DNA of 47,563 nucleotides from positions 1 through 47,563 of the forward strand of contig JBILSZ010000011.1 in assembly GCA_044371755.1 (NCBI GenBank), written 5' to 3'. Within the stretch, counting starts at the first letter, position 1. Each line of letters begins with the position of its first letter. Made by a program: the position numbers and the translations under genes. Origin of the DNA: JAIXWP01 sp044371755. GTDB lineage: Bacteria; Bacteroidota; Bacteroidia; Flavobacteriales_D; Sanyastnellaceae. The notes beneath the pieces were generated by a model that saw only the letters and a list, made by a program, of their open reading frames with translations, did no database searches and was not told where the DNA came from. Of the stretch, positions 18,985-28,299 are shown in pieces.

Positions 18985-18992
18985 TAAGTTCG
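18985..18992 (+). promoter_or_regulatory. Candidate -7 box TAAGTTCG, 5 nt before ATG
   Basis: TAAGTTCG differs from TAnnTTTG at one position and ends only 5 nt before the start of the flavoprotein gene at 18998. If used, the mRNA would have almost no leader. It lies in the 61-bp gap shared with the divergent coiled-coil gene. Confidence 0.35.
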
Positions 18993-18997
18993 CCAAA

Positions 18998-20122
18998 ATG
19001 AGGAATATTAGTTACTGGGAGTTAGAGTCCTACTTTAAAAACATTGATGATCTCGTTGTTGGAGGCGGCATCGTGGGACTGAGCACTGCTGTTTATCTTA
19101 AAATGAAGTTCCCTGCTCGGAGGGTAGTCGTCGTAGAAAGGGACGCCTTTTCTGCGGGAGCAAGCACCAAAAATGCCGGGTTTGCTTGCTTTGGGAGCCC
19201 TTCAGAAATCGCAAGTGATCTTGTGAAGATGTCTGAAGCCGATGTTATTTCGTTGATTCGTTTTCGATTTGAAGGGCTTAAAGCCCTAAGATCTCTTTTG
19301 GGGGATGATGCCATTGGATATAAGCCTTGTGGAGGTTTTGAACTTTTCAGAGACTCCGATCATGAGTTATTTGAAAGGTGCTTGTACAATTTGGAGGTAT
19401 ATAATCATATTGCGATGGAGGCAATCGGCGCCAAGGCTTATAGCAGGGTAGAGCAAATGCCCGAATTTAGCGGACGCAATAAGTTTATCGGGGGCATCTA
19501 CAATCAACTCGAAGGCAGCATCCACACCGGTAAAATGATGAGAAGTTTGAAAGAAAGATGCAATGGTCTGGGAGTGGAGTTTTTCAATGGGTTGAATGTT
19601 GAGGAGATCCATTTGAATGGCGACAAGGTGGTTGTAAACATTGAGGGTATAGAAATCGAGCCACGGCGGGTTTTCGTATGCATCAATGGTTTTGCGAAAA
19701 AATTATTGCCTTCTCTAGAAGTAACCGCTGTGCGAAATCAGGTACTGGTGACAAGTAAATTGCGTCACCCAATTCTCGAGAGCACTTATCATGTAGATGA
19801 GGGATACATCTATTTTCGACCAATCGATGATCGTCTACTCATTGGAGGATTCAGAAATACAGACAAGGAGAATGAGACGACTAGTGAGTTTGGAATTACT
19901 TCGTTTATACAAGAGAAAATAGAGGATTTTATTGTAAATTATATTACATCAGAAAAAATTACCATTGATTATCGATGGTCTGGAATTTTAGGTGTTGGGG
20001 AGACAAAAGTGCCAATAGTAGAAAGGTATAACGAGAATGTCTTTGTTGGAGTAAGAATGGGTGGGATGGGAATTGCTATCGGCAATTTAATTGGTAAAAA
20101 ACTTTCAGAATTAGCTGATTGA
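18998..20122 (+). CDS. FAD-dependent oxidoreductase of the DAO (D-amino acid oxidase/GlpO) family
   Basis: The 374-residue protein has an FAD-binding Rossmann motif VVGGGIVGLSTAVYLK (about 21-36) with an acidic VVVVERD that binds the ribose. STKNAGFACFGSP, which follows, is typical of DadA/PuuB-like oxidases that act on amines or amino acids, and the C-terminus contains the second FAD motif GVRMGGMGIAIGNLIG. Such enzymes oxidise glycine, sarcosine, D-amino acids or gamma-glutamylputrescine; the substrate here cannot be decided. There is no membrane span or signal peptide, so it is cytoplasmic. It converges with the next gene, overlapping its end by 12 bp. Confidence 0.85.
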   Translation: MRNISYWELESYFKNIDDLVVGGGIVGLSTAVYLKMKFPARRVVVVERDAFSAGASTKNAGFACFGSPSEIASDLVKMSEADVISLIRFRFEGLKALRSLLGDDAIGYKPCGGFELFRDSDHELFERCLYNLEVYNHIAMEAIGAKAYSRVEQMPEFSGRNKFIGGIYNQLEGSIHTGKMMRSLKERCNGLGVEFFNGLNVEEIHLNGDKVVVNIEGIEIEPRRVFVCINGFAKKLLPSLEVTAVRNQVLVTSKLRHPILESTYHVDEGYIYFRPIDDRLLIGGFRNTDKENETTSEFGITSFIQEKIEDFIVNYITSEKITIDYRWSGILGVGETKVPIVERYNENVFVGVRMGGMGIAIGNLIGKKLSELAD

Positions 20123-21673
20123 TTTAATTTTTTCACAAATACTAGTTGCGATTTTTTCGCCGTCAATAGCTGCACTTACGATTCCTCCCGCATACCCTGC
20201 ACCTTCTCCACATGGATAAAGGCCTTTGATCTCTTCATGTTCGAGCGAATCCTTGTCTCGAGGAATGCGCACAGGACTTGAAGTGCGAGATTCAGGAGCA
20301 ACAATAATCGCATCAGCGCTCAAATATCCATTCATTTTTTTTCCAAATGCCTTGAATCCTTCACGCAGTGCGGACGATATGAAATTAGGAAGAATTTTAT
20401 TTAGATCTACGCTGACAAGCCCTGGTTGGTAGGAGCAAGAGGGAAGGTCTAAAGATTTTTTTTGATTAATAAAGTCATTTATTTTTTGCGCTGGCGCTGC
20501 TTGTGTTTTTCCCGCAGCTTCCCAACAAGCGTGTTCAACGCTTTTTTGAAATTCAAGACCAGCCAAAGCTCCGAATTTATGAAACTCAGGTATGTCGTTC
20601 CATTCTACTGTAACAACGATTCCCGAATTAGCCCACGGATTGTTGCGTTTGCTTGGCGACCAGCCATTGGTGACCACTTCTTCCTTATCAGTGGCACACG
20701 GCGCAATGATGCCGCCAGGACACATACAGAATGAATAGACTCCTTTTTCTTTAACCTGTTCTACCAAACTGTACGAAGCGGGAGGCAGAAAGTCACCTCT
20801 GTCATCACAATGATATTGTATCTTATCTATCACTTGCTGCGGGTGCTCCGCTCTAACGCCCAGTGCAAATGGTTTGAATTCAATCTTGATTTGTTTTTTT
20901 TCGAGCAAGGAAAAAATATCACGTGCGCTGTGACCGGTAGCAAGGATACAATTGTCGGCAAGGAGTTCGGCTGAGTCGTTAATAACAACACCCTTGAATG
21001 CGCTATCCTGAATTATTAAATCTGTGACCTTAGAGCCAAAGCGAACTTCTCCACCACACGCAATTATTTTTTCGCGCATTGCCGCTATTATTCCTGGAAG
21101 TTTGTTGGTTCCAATGTGAGGGTGCGCATCTGTCAGTATGATTGGGTCTGCGCCAAATTGAACCAACGTAGATAGTATGGATTGAACATCTCCGCGTTTG
21201 GTGCTTCTCGTGTATAATTTTCCATCAGAATATGTGCCTGCACCACCTTCACCAAAACAGTAATTTGATTCTGGATTGACAATGTGTTCTTTGTTGATTG
21301 CAGCTAAGTCGCGCCGTCTCGAGCGCACGTCTAGTCCACGTTCCAAAACAATAGGGCGAACTCCATTTTCAATTAGCCTTAGAGCCGCAAAAAGTCCTGC
21401 GGGTCCCGCACCAATAACAATGACAGAATGTGTTTGATCTGCGATTGGATATTTTTTTTCTTCGATGAAAGGTGGGATAGGCTCGCCTTGAGCGAAAAGC
21501 TCAACTTTCAAAATAAACTTCACCTGACGTTGACGTGCATCAATAGACCTGCGCAGAACTCTAAATGAATTGATGGAGGAAATGGAATGCCCCGCATTTT
21601 TTATGGCATCGAGAATACCTTGGTCGGAGGCTACTTTCGAAGGCAGTGCGGTGATTTGAATTATTTGAGACAT
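20111..21673 (-). CDS. FAD/NAD(P)-dependent dehydrogenase, COG2509-like
   Basis: The 520-residue flavoprotein has a small N-terminal alpha/beta domain (about residues 1-75, with RRSIDARQRQVKFILKVEL) and then an FAD-binding motif VIGAGPAGLFAALRL (about 86-100). GEGGAGTYSDGKLYTR (about 141-156), FCMCPGGIIAPCATDKEEVVTNG and the C-terminal GLYPCGEGAGYAGGIVSAAIDG are the hallmarks of the uncharacterised FAD-dependent dehydrogenases of the COG2509 group. It is cytoplasmic, and the reaction is unknown. The gene ends inside the last codons of the convergent oxidase gene (12 bp overlap), so mRNAs from the two could pair at their 3' ends. The upstream AT-hook gene is separated by a strong terminator. 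Confidence 0.9.
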   Translation of the reverse strand: MSQIIQITALPSKVASDQGILDAIKNAGHSISSINSFRVLRRSIDARQRQVKFILKVELFAQGEPIPPFIEEKKYPIADQTHSVIVIGAGPAGLFAALRLIENGVRPIVLERGLDVRSRRRDLAAINKEHIVNPESNYCFGEGGAGTYSDGKLYTRSTKRGDVQSILSTLVQFGADPIILTDAHPHIGTNKLPGIIAAMREKIIACGGEVRFGSKVTDLIIQDSAFKGVVINDSAELLADNCILATGHSARDIFSLLEKKQIKIEFKPFALGVRAEHPQQVIDKIQYHCDDRGDFLPPASYSLVEQVKEKGVYSFCMCPGGIIAPCATDKEEVVTNGWSPSKRNNPWANSGIVVTVEWNDIPEFHKFGALAGLEFQKSVEHACWEAAGKTQAAPAQKINDFINQKKSLDLPSCSYQPGLVSVDLNKILPNFISSALREGFKAFGKKMNGYLSADAIIVAPESRTSSPVRIPRDKDSLEHEEIKGLYPCGEGAGYAGGIVSAAIDGEKIATSICEKIKSIS

Positions 21674-21714
21674 AATGAAGGTCTATTCAACCAAAGATTA
21701 GTTCTAAAAAAAAG

Positions 21715-21736
21715 ACCCTTCACTTACGTGAAGGGT
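21715..21736 (-). terminator. Rho-independent terminator of the AT-hook gene
   Basis: ACCCTTCAC (21715-21723) and GTGAAGGGT (21728-21736) form a perfect 9-bp stem with a 4-nt loop. Read on the - strand, it is followed by a run of T. It lies just after the stop of the AT-hook gene and before the flavoprotein gene. Confidence 0.85.
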
Positions 21737-21758
21737 GCATTTTAAATTATGGAAAAGA

Positions 21759-22103
21759 TTAGTTAGCTCCTGATGTGGCTTTTTTAGAGGGTCTTCCTCT
21801 TTTCTTTCCAGCGGCTTTTTTAGGTGCGGGCGCAGCTATCGCTTTTGAGGAAGATTTTGGACCTGGTTTTTTCGCACCAGGCTTGTTTTTGCTTCCTACA
21901 GGGCGACCGCGTCTACCAGAGGATAGCTTGCCTTTCTTACCCAATTGGTTTAGTAAAGAGTCTACGCTTGAAGAGATTTTAGTTTTTCTGCCTCTGCCTT
22001 GTGATGCTTCTGCGATAAGGTTTGCAGCGTCTACAAGGGTTCTGATTTGAGATTCCAACTTAGAAATCTCGGACTTAATGTCCTTGAGGATTTTTGATGC
22101 CAT
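21759..22103 (-). CDS. Small basic AT-hook DNA-binding protein
   Basis: I chose the ATG at 22103 (MASKILKDIKSEIS) because the frame upstream overlaps the start region of the divergent gene and a good -7 box (TATATTTG) lies just before this ATG. The 114-residue protein has a helical N-terminal part (about 1-60, possible coiled coil KSEISKLESQIRTLVDAANLI) and a Lys/Ala/Pro-rich tail like histone H1. The tail holds two AT-hook cores, RGRP at 65-68 (SGRRGRPVGSKNK) and at 102-105 (KKRGRPSKKA). AT-hooks bind the minor groove of A/T-rich DNA, so this is probably a nucleoid-associated or regulatory protein. It is divergent from the 2-oxoacid dehydrogenase gene. Confidence 0.85.
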   Translation of the reverse strand: MASKILKDIKSEISKLESQIRTLVDAANLIAEASQGRGRKTKISSSVDSLLNQLGKKGKLSSGRRGRPVGSKNKPGAKKPGPKSSSKAIAAPAPKKAAGKKRGRPSKKATSGAN

Positions 22104-22122
22104 AGAACTTTTTATTTGTTTG

Positions 22123-22130
22123 CAAATATA
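22123..22130 (-). promoter_or_regulatory. -7 box TATATTTG for the AT-hook gene
   Basis: On the - strand TATATTTG is a perfect match to TAnnTTTG, followed by C, about 19 nt before the ATG at 22103. No clear -33 TTG is seen. It faces the opposite-strand box at 22166. Confidence 0.6.
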
Positions 22131-22165
22131 AATTATTTTGTCGATGTTTTTGTTTAAATGAAAGC

Positions 22166-22173
22166 TACTTTCG
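22166..22173 (+). promoter_or_regulatory. Candidate -7 box TACTTTCG for the E1 gene
   Basis: TACTTTCG, 7 of 8 matches to TAnnTTTG, ends 19 nt before the ATG at 22193, the same octamer and spacing as at 8043. Confidence 0.4.
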
Positions 22174-22192
22174 CAACCAATATTTTTAAAAA

Positions 22193-24205
22193 ATGTCAAC
22201 GCTCACAAAACCAGTCATCAAATTCAAGCGAAATGGTCTTAGCGACCCAGAGTTGATTCATCTTTACAAGTCAATATTGAAACCTCGATTAATAGAGGAG
22301 AAAATGTTGAGTCAACTGCGTCTTGGTAAAATCAGCAAGTGGTTCAGTAGCTATGGTCAAGAGGCCATCTCCGTAGGCGTGGCGCTAGCAATGAATGAGG
22401 ATGAATTTATCCTTCCGATGCACAGAAATCTAGGGATTTTCACTGGTAGAAATTTGCCTTTGGAGAAATTATTTTTACAATTTCAAGGCAAGGAATCGGG
22501 TTTTACAAAAGGGCGTGATCGGTCGTTTCATTTTGGGACGAAAGAGCATCATTTAGTGGGAATGATTTCTCATTTAGGCCCACAATTAGGTATCGCCGAT
22601 GGTATCGCTTTGGCAAATAAGCTGGCAAAAGAGCAAAAAGCGACTATAGTTTTCAGTGGTGATGGCGGAGCAAGCGAAGGTGATTTTCACGAAGCATTGA
22701 ATGTTGCTACAGTTTGGGATTTGCCTGTTATTATCGGTATTGAAAACAATGCTTGGGGCTTGTCCACACCGAGTAGGGAACAGTTTAAATGTAAGCAATT
22801 TATTGATAAAGCCATTGGCTATGGCATGCCTAGTCAGGATGCAATTCAAGTGGATGGCAATAATATTATTGATGTATATCTTGCTGTAAAGACTGCCGCA
22901 GATAGCATTCGAAAGAATCCTCGTCCGATTTTAATGGAGTTTATGACTTTTCGTTTGAGAGGTCACGAAGAGGCGAGTGGCACCAAATATTACCCTGAAG
23001 GTTTGATTGATGAATGGGAGAAAAAGGATCCGGTTGATAATTTCGAACTTTGGTTGTTGGATCAAAAAATTATCACACCAGATATGGTCTTGGAAACTCG
23101 TGATGCGTTGAAGCGTGAAATCAATGATGCACTGAAGATCGCATACGAAACTCCGGATATTACCCCAAGCACGGCGATTGAGGTGAACGATGTTTTCAAG
23201 TCATTCTCGAATACCGAGATTAAACCAGAATCTGATTCAAGAGAAACTAAAAGATTGATTGACGCCATTAGTGATGGCTTGAAAGAGAGCATGAGGCGCC
23301 ATCCCAAGCTAGTTTTGATGGGACAGGACATTGCGAAGTACGGCGGTGTATTTAAGGTGACAGAGAATTTTGTTGAAGAATTTGGAGCAGATCGTGTGCG
23401 CAATACCCCTCTCTGCGAATCCGCTATAATCGGCGCAGGACTTGGTTTGAGCATCAAGGGTTGGAAAGCAATGGTGGAAATGCAATTTGCCGATTTTGTA
23501 ACGTGCGGATTCAATCAGATCGTGAATAATTTAGCTAAGCTTCACTATCGTTGGGAGGAGAATGCCGATGTTGTGGTCCGCATGCCAACAGGCGCGGGTG
23601 TTGCAGCTGGCCCATTTCACAGTCAAAGCAATGAGGCTTGGTTTTTTCACACTCCAGGATTGAAGATAGCATACCCTGCGTTCCCGGCAGATGCAAAAGG
23701 CTTGTTGTGTCAGGCATTTGAAGATCCCAATCCTGTTATGTTTTTTGAACACAAGGCCCTTTATCGCAGTATAGAAGGCGAGGTGCCAAGTGGATTTTAT
23801 ACCATTCCTTTCGGGGTTGCCAATACGCTACGAAGCGGATCAAAAGCGACAATCGTCACCTATGGATTGGGTGTTCATTGGGCGCTAAAACACCTGGACG
23901 ACAATGGTCTTACCGACATCGAATTAATTGACTTGCGTACCTTGGCACCGCTTGATATGGAGACCGTTTATCGCTCAGTTTCAAAAACGGGACGTGTGCT
24001 CGTATTGCACGAGGACTGTCTTACTGGTGGTATAGGTGGTGAAATAGCTGCTCGTATTACAGAAGAGTGTTTTGACAAACTAGATGCTCCTGTTATTCGT
24101 TGTGCATCTCTCGATACGCCCGTTCCCTTTAATGCCAACCTTGAGAAAAACTTTTTGGCTTCTTCAAAACTTGGGGATGCTTTGAATCGACTTATGAGCT
24201 ACTAG
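22193..24205 (+). CDS. Branched-chain 2-oxoacid dehydrogenase E1, alpha and beta subunits fused
   Basis: This 670-residue protein joins both E1 subunits that are separate in most bacteria; the fused form is usual in Bacteroidota. The alpha part (about 1-330) contains the ThDP/Mg motif GDGGASEGDFHEALN ... ENN (156-186) and MISHLGPQLGIADGIALA. The beta part (from about 345, ETKRLIDAISDGLKE) contains GQDIAKYGGVFKVTENF, TPLCESAIIGAGLG and the transketolase C-terminal phrase LVLHEDCLTGGIGGEIAARI. The enzyme decarboxylates branched-chain 2-oxoacids, or possibly another 2-oxoacid such as pyruvate, and passes the acyl group to the lipoyl E2, which is not in the window. A hydrolase gene follows after 1 bp, so the two are probably co-transcribed. 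Confidence 0.92.
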   Translation: MSTLTKPVIKFKRNGLSDPELIHLYKSILKPRLIEEKMLSQLRLGKISKWFSSYGQEAISVGVALAMNEDEFILPMHRNLGIFTGRNLPLEKLFLQFQGKESGFTKGRDRSFHFGTKEHHLVGMISHLGPQLGIADGIALANKLAKEQKATIVFSGDGGASEGDFHEALNVATVWDLPVIIGIENNAWGLSTPSREQFKCKQFIDKAIGYGMPSQDAIQVDGNNIIDVYLAVKTAADSIRKNPRPILMEFMTFRLRGHEEASGTKYYPEGLIDEWEKKDPVDNFELWLLDQKIITPDMVLETRDALKREINDALKIAYETPDITPSTAIEVNDVFKSFSNTEIKPESDSRETKRLIDAISDGLKESMRRHPKLVLMGQDIAKYGGVFKVTENFVEEFGADRVRNTPLCESAIIGAGLGLSIKGWKAMVEMQFADFVTCGFNQIVNNLAKLHYRWEENADVVVRMPTGAGVAAGPFHSQSNEAWFFHTPGLKIAYPAFPADAKGLLCQAFEDPNPVMFFEHKALYRSIEGEVPSGFYTIPFGVANTLRSGSKATIVTYGLGVHWALKHLDDNGLTDIELIDLRTLAPLDMETVYRSVSKTGRVLVLHEDCLTGGIGGEIAARITEECFDKLDAPVIRCASLDTPVPFNANLEKNFLASSKLGDALNRLMSY

Positions 24206-24206
24206 T

Positions 24207-25037
24207 ATGGAATTCATGCTTCGCATATTATCCCTGATGATGCTGATTTATCTGGGAATATGCGTAGTTTATTTTCTTTTCCAAGAACGCTTCATTTTCG
24301 TTCCTACATTCAGTTTGGAAGGTTTCAATAATAAACTATCGACGAAGGTTAAGGAGTATTATTTCGAAACGCCACACCGGGGGCGCATTCACGCGTTGTT
24401 GCTGAAAGTTGAGAATCCAAAGGGTGTGATATTTTATCTTCATGGAAATACAGGAAGTCTCCAGCGATGGCAATTTATGGCTGAGGAGATGAGTGGTTAT
24501 GGCTTCGATGTTCTTGTGATGGACTACCGCGGCTATGGTCGAAGTCAAGGGCCACGGAGCGAAGCTCGAATGCACAGGGATGCTGAATTTTGTTTTGACT
24601 GGATAACTGAACATTGTCAATACGAGACGAAAATCATCTACGGAAGATCACTGGGAACAGGTTTTGCCTGTCGTCTCGCAAGTCGACGTAAAGCAAGCGC
24701 TCTTATCCTTGAAACTCCATTTTTCAATTTGCTTGATGTCGCAAAATCTTATTTACCCTTTCTTCCTGTTCGCTATTTATTGAGGTATAAGTTCAGAAAT
24801 GATCTCCATTTGCCTCATGTAGATTGCCCGATTCAGGTCTTTCATGGCACCAAAGATATCATTGTTAAATATGATAGCGCACTCAGGTTATATCGTAAAG
24901 CGCAGGAAACCAAAGAGATAAGGTTTACAACATTGGTTGGTGGCAAGCACAGCAATCTGAATACATTTCCGTTGTTTCGTGAGCAAATGCGGGCTTTTTT
25001 TTCGGAGGTTTTATTATTAAATTCGCACCGCGACTAA
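24207..25037 (+). CDS. Membrane-anchored alpha/beta hydrolase
   Basis: The 276-residue protein starts with one hydrophobic span (about 5-25, RILSLMMLIYLGICVVYFLF), which would anchor it in the inner membrane. The alpha/beta hydrolase core shows the oxyanion-hole motif FYLHGNTGS (about 76-84), VMDYRGYGRS, the nucleophile elbow GRSLGTG with Ser148, Asp217 in FHGTKD and His248 in GGKHSN, a complete triad. This matches the Bem46/ABHD13-like group of hydrolases; the substrate is unknown. It lies 1 bp downstream of the E1 gene, suggesting joint transcription, though no functional link is visible. Confidence 0.85.
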   Translation: MEFMLRILSLMMLIYLGICVVYFLFQERFIFVPTFSLEGFNNKLSTKVKEYYFETPHRGRIHALLLKVENPKGVIFYLHGNTGSLQRWQFMAEEMSGYGFDVLVMDYRGYGRSQGPRSEARMHRDAEFCFDWITEHCQYETKIIYGRSLGTGFACRLASRRKASALILETPFFNLLDVAKSYLPFLPVRYLLRYKFRNDLHLPHVDCPIQVFHGTKDIIVKYDSALRLYRKAQETKEIRFTTLVGGKHSNLNTFPLFREQMRAFFSEVLLLNSHRD

Positions 25038-25100
25038 AACTCGCAAGCAACATTCGACCCTCTTTGGTCGACTTGTTAAAATATAGCCAAAAGCCAAAAC

Positions 25101-28100
25101 ATGAAGCAATTCTACAAGTACAGTATTCTGATCCTACTTTTGTTGACCTCTGCGTTTTCATCGACAGCTCAGCTGGCCAATCCTGCTTATGAAGTAGAGT
25201 ATACCATACACTACGATTCTTATGATGGAGTGGATCTAACAGGATACGTGACATACGAAGTTTATTTAAGATTTGAAAACCCAGACAATTACCTTTTGGC
25301 GATTTTCGGGGAAGAGGATCCGGCCCCAGATTGTATTTTCGATCCAGTACAAGTGACCTATTTCAACTTTCCTTGTGGCCTTTTTCAAAGTGAAACCGAA
25401 ACAGCATTCGGGCATACCAATAACTGTCTTTATGAATTTGGTCTTCCTGGTTTTGCGGCTGATGAGTGGGATTCATACATGGCTTTAGGAATGGAATGTA
25501 GTTCTGATTTTAATTGTGAGGTTATTTCAGACATTGGTAACTGTCCTACATGGCTTGATGAATTTGAAGGTCCTACCAACGGAGATCCGTTTGACGGAGG
25601 GAGCTTTTTTTGGGATTCGCACGCTCTATTCTCCATTCCATTGTTTGATCCAACATGTAGCGCCACTTATGTCGGCGATGATTTGAGAATCAAAGTAGCT
25701 CAATTTACTTCTTGTGGTGGATTTGATGGATGCTTATCGATAAGTTATAGAGACCCCAACGATAATGCAGTCACCGTAAATGATATTTGCATGCAGGTGC
25801 CTCATCCCTGTATTGATTTCCCGCTTGACACTGAACCTCTTGTCACCAGCCCTGCATGTCCAGGAGATGAATCTTTAGTTGTTGTAGACGACGGTGGATT
25901 TAGCACTGTCACCTATTCTCTTTACAGCGGTAATACTCCAGGCGCAGGTACTCTTGTTCAAGAATTTACCAATAGTGATAACGGCTTTACGCTCGCTGAG
26001 TTAGAAGGTGGCGATTATTATTACACGATGCTAGAGGGAACGGGCTGTAGAGACACGTCAGTTGTATTTACAATTGTAGATCCAGAGCCTATTGATTTTG
26101 ATGCCACGCTTCTCAATGGTGTAAACTGTTTTGGTGAAACTACCGGTGAAATTGAAGTAGTATGTACAGGCGGAACTGGAGTTCTTGACTTTTCAGTTAA
26201 TGGTCAGGGCAACAATGCGTGTGGGACAGTCCTATCGAATCTTGCTTGCGGGAATTATGTGATTCTTGCTACTGATGATAACGGGTGCACTGCCACTGAA
26301 ACCATTGATATACCTTGCCCACCAAACATTACATATAACCTTACGTCAACTGATATTGCTTGTTTCGATTATGATGATGGTACCATCACTGGGCCTGTAA
26401 ATGGCGGCACAGGCTTGATCACCGCAACCCTTACATTGGGTTTGGATGAAATAGGGGTACAATCCGCAACAGGTGCGCTCAATGTTAATTTCACAGATCT
26501 TGATGGGGGCGATTATGTGCTTACAATCGCCGATGCCAATGGATGCGGCGACACCTTTAACTTTAGCATATTTGAACCAGACGCTGTTGTGGTGACACCA
26601 ACCACATCAGACGCATCATGTTTTGGTTTTTGTGATGGAACTGTCATCTTCGATATCACAGGAGGTGTAGGTCCTTTCGACGAAAATGTTTTGAACGCAG
26701 GGAATGTTGAGCAAGTTGCAAATGCACTTTGCGCAGGTAATTATTCTTACGATATTGTTGATGCGAATGGTTGTTCGCTCACGGGAAATATTGTTATTGG
26801 ACAACCCACACAAATCGTATTCAACACTGCTGCCACCGCTACCTTATGTAACGGATCTTGCGATGGATCGATTGCTGTAACGAACGTTGCTGGCGGTGAA
26901 GGCGGCTATGCCTTTAGCGGCTCTGGCGGGATTGCATGCGATGCCCCTTGCTCTGGTACTAGTGCAAACTTCAGTGGTGTTTGCGCCGGAAGCTACACAG
27001 TGACAGTGACAGATCAGACGGGGTGTGAAGTTGAGGCGACCAATGTGGTTGTAGCTTCTCCTCAAGCAATCGTTTTGACTATTGCACCAACTAATGTCAC
27101 TTGTTTTGGATTCGCAAACGGTGAGGCAGCCATTACAGCCACGGGCGGCACAGGTGCTCTCACATTGCAGCCTACCAATCTTCCTCTTCCCCAGACCGTG
27201 GCAGATCTGGCTCCCGGCACTTTCACTTTCACTGTTCTCGATGAAAACGGTTGTGAAGCAAGTGATGATGTAATTATCACAGAACCACCTCTGCTTCAGT
27301 ATACCATTACGGAAGCTATCAACGTGACATGCGGCGGAGAATGTGATGGCACAATACTATATCAAGTTTCAGGAGGAACTACTCCTTATACCTTCCAACT
27401 CCTCCCAGATGGTGTGGAGGCAGCCTCTAGCGGAATCATTGGCAACATTTGCGCTGGAACGTATGACTTGGTGATACGCGACCTCAATGATTGTGAAAGT
27501 ACTCAATCAGTGACCATCAATGAGCCAGCTCCGCTTGAAATTTTAGTTGATCTCGACGCTCCTACTTGTACCGGAATGACCGATGGTGAAGCAGCAGTAG
27601 TCGTGCAAGGTGGAACAGGTCTTCTTAGCGTTGACTTCCTTCCGGCAAGTCTTGACGTGACCGATGAAGGAAATAATCTTTACACTATTAATGATTTGGG
27701 TGAGTTGACCCTCAACATCATCCTCGAAGATGGTGTGGGATGCGTTGAAGAACTCGAAATTGAAGTTGTTCCAGACATTATTACAGATATGGTGCTCACG
27801 ACATTTTCTTCACCAGAAAGTTGTTGGAATACGCAAGATGGAACGGCTACTGTCGGTGTGCAAAATGGCAATCTGCCAATCTCCTATCAGTGGTTTGATT
27901 CAGAAATGCAAATCACCCCTACTGCTATCGGCTTGCTTTCAAATGATACCTACACAGTGCGTGTAACCGACGATATTGGATGTACCCTAACGACCTCAGT
28001 GTTTGTTGAACCAACTATTGGTTGCTTCTTTATTACTAATGCCATCACACCAAATGGAGATGGAGCGAACGATACGTGGATCTTGGGAGGCCTGGAGTTT

Positions 28101-28286
28101 TTCCCTGATGCGAATATCGAAGTATTCAACAGATGGGGTCAGCAGGTGTTTCAGTCTACGGGCTATGCTGCTCCATGGGACGGACAATATAGAGGTCAGT
28201 TATTGCCCGTGGCAGATTACTATTTCATTATTGAGTACGACAAGTCGAAAGATCCAATCATAGGCACTCTCACTATTAAATACTAA
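25101..28286 (+). CDS. SprB-repeat surface adhesin with gliding-motility type C-terminal domain (T9SS type B)
   Basis: The 1,061-residue protein has a signal peptide (about 1-24) and an N-terminal region of about 220 residues rich in Cys and Asp that I do not recognise. It is followed by at least eight SprB-type repeats of about 80-90 residues, each opening with a Cys and an acidic-Gly motif (CFGETTGEIEV, CFGFCDGTVIF, CNGSCDGSIAV, CGGECDGTILY and so on) and closing with a 'DENGC' or 'DLNDC' turn. The last 90 residues are the gliding motility-associated C-terminal domain (ITPNGDGANDTWILGG, VFNRWGQQVF, ADYYFIIEY), the signal for T9SS type B export and surface attachment. It is much shorter than SprB of Flavobacterium johnsoniae. 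The next genes, including PorP/SprF, form its cluster. Adhesion or gliding is likely. Confidence 0.92.
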   Translation: MKQFYKYSILILLLLTSAFSSTAQLANPAYEVEYTIHYDSYDGVDLTGYVTYEVYLRFENPDNYLLAIFGEEDPAPDCIFDPVQVTYFNFPCGLFQSETETAFGHTNNCLYEFGLPGFAADEWDSYMALGMECSSDFNCEVISDIGNCPTWLDEFEGPTNGDPFDGGSFFWDSHALFSIPLFDPTCSATYVGDDLRIKVAQFTSCGGFDGCLSISYRDPNDNAVTVNDICMQVPHPCIDFPLDTEPLVTSPACPGDESLVVVDDGGFSTVTYSLYSGNTPGAGTLVQEFTNSDNGFTLAELEGGDYYYTMLEGTGCRDTSVVFTIVDPEPIDFDATLLNGVNCFGETTGEIEVVCTGGTGVLDFSVNGQGNNACGTVLSNLACGNYVILATDDNGCTATETIDIPCPPNITYNLTSTDIACFDYDDGTITGPVNGGTGLITATLTLGLDEIGVQSATGALNVNFTDLDGGDYVLTIADANGCGDTFNFSIFEPDAVVVTPTTSDASCFGFCDGTVIFDITGGVGPFDENVLNAGNVEQVANALCAGNYSYDIVDANGCSLTGNIVIGQPTQIVFNTAATATLCNGSCDGSIAVTNVAGGEGGYAFSGSGGIACDAPCSGTSANFSGVCAGSYTVTVTDQTGCEVEATNVVVASPQAIVLTIAPTNVTCFGFANGEAAITATGGTGALTLQPTNLPLPQTVADLAPGTFTFTVLDENGCEASDDVIITEPPLLQYTITEAINVTCGGECDGTILYQVSGGTTPYTFQLLPDGVEAASSGIIGNICAGTYDLVIRDLNDCESTQSVTINEPAPLEILVDLDAPTCTGMTDGEAAVVVQGGTGLLSVDFLPASLDVTDEGNNLYTINDLGELTLNIILEDGVGCVEELEIEVVPDIITDMVLTTFSSPESCWNTQDGTATVGVQNGNLPISYQWFDSEMQITPTAIGLLSNDTYTVRVTDDIGCTLTTSVFVEPTIGCFFITNAITPNGDGANDTWILGGLEFFPDANIEVFNRWGQQVFQSTGYAAPWDGQYRGQLLPVADYYFIIEYDKSKDPIIGTLTIKY

Positions 28287-28299
28287 TACACACGCTACT

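Noticed and set aside
22104..22199. Upstream extension of the AT-hook gene to 22199
   Set aside because: The extension overlaps the start of the divergent E1 gene and passes the -7 box at 22123; the ATG at 22103 fits better.
25101..28286. DNA-level tandem repeat within the adhesin gene
   Set aside because: The repeats are at protein level (SprB type); the DNA of the units has diverged, so slippage-prone DNA repetition is not evident.
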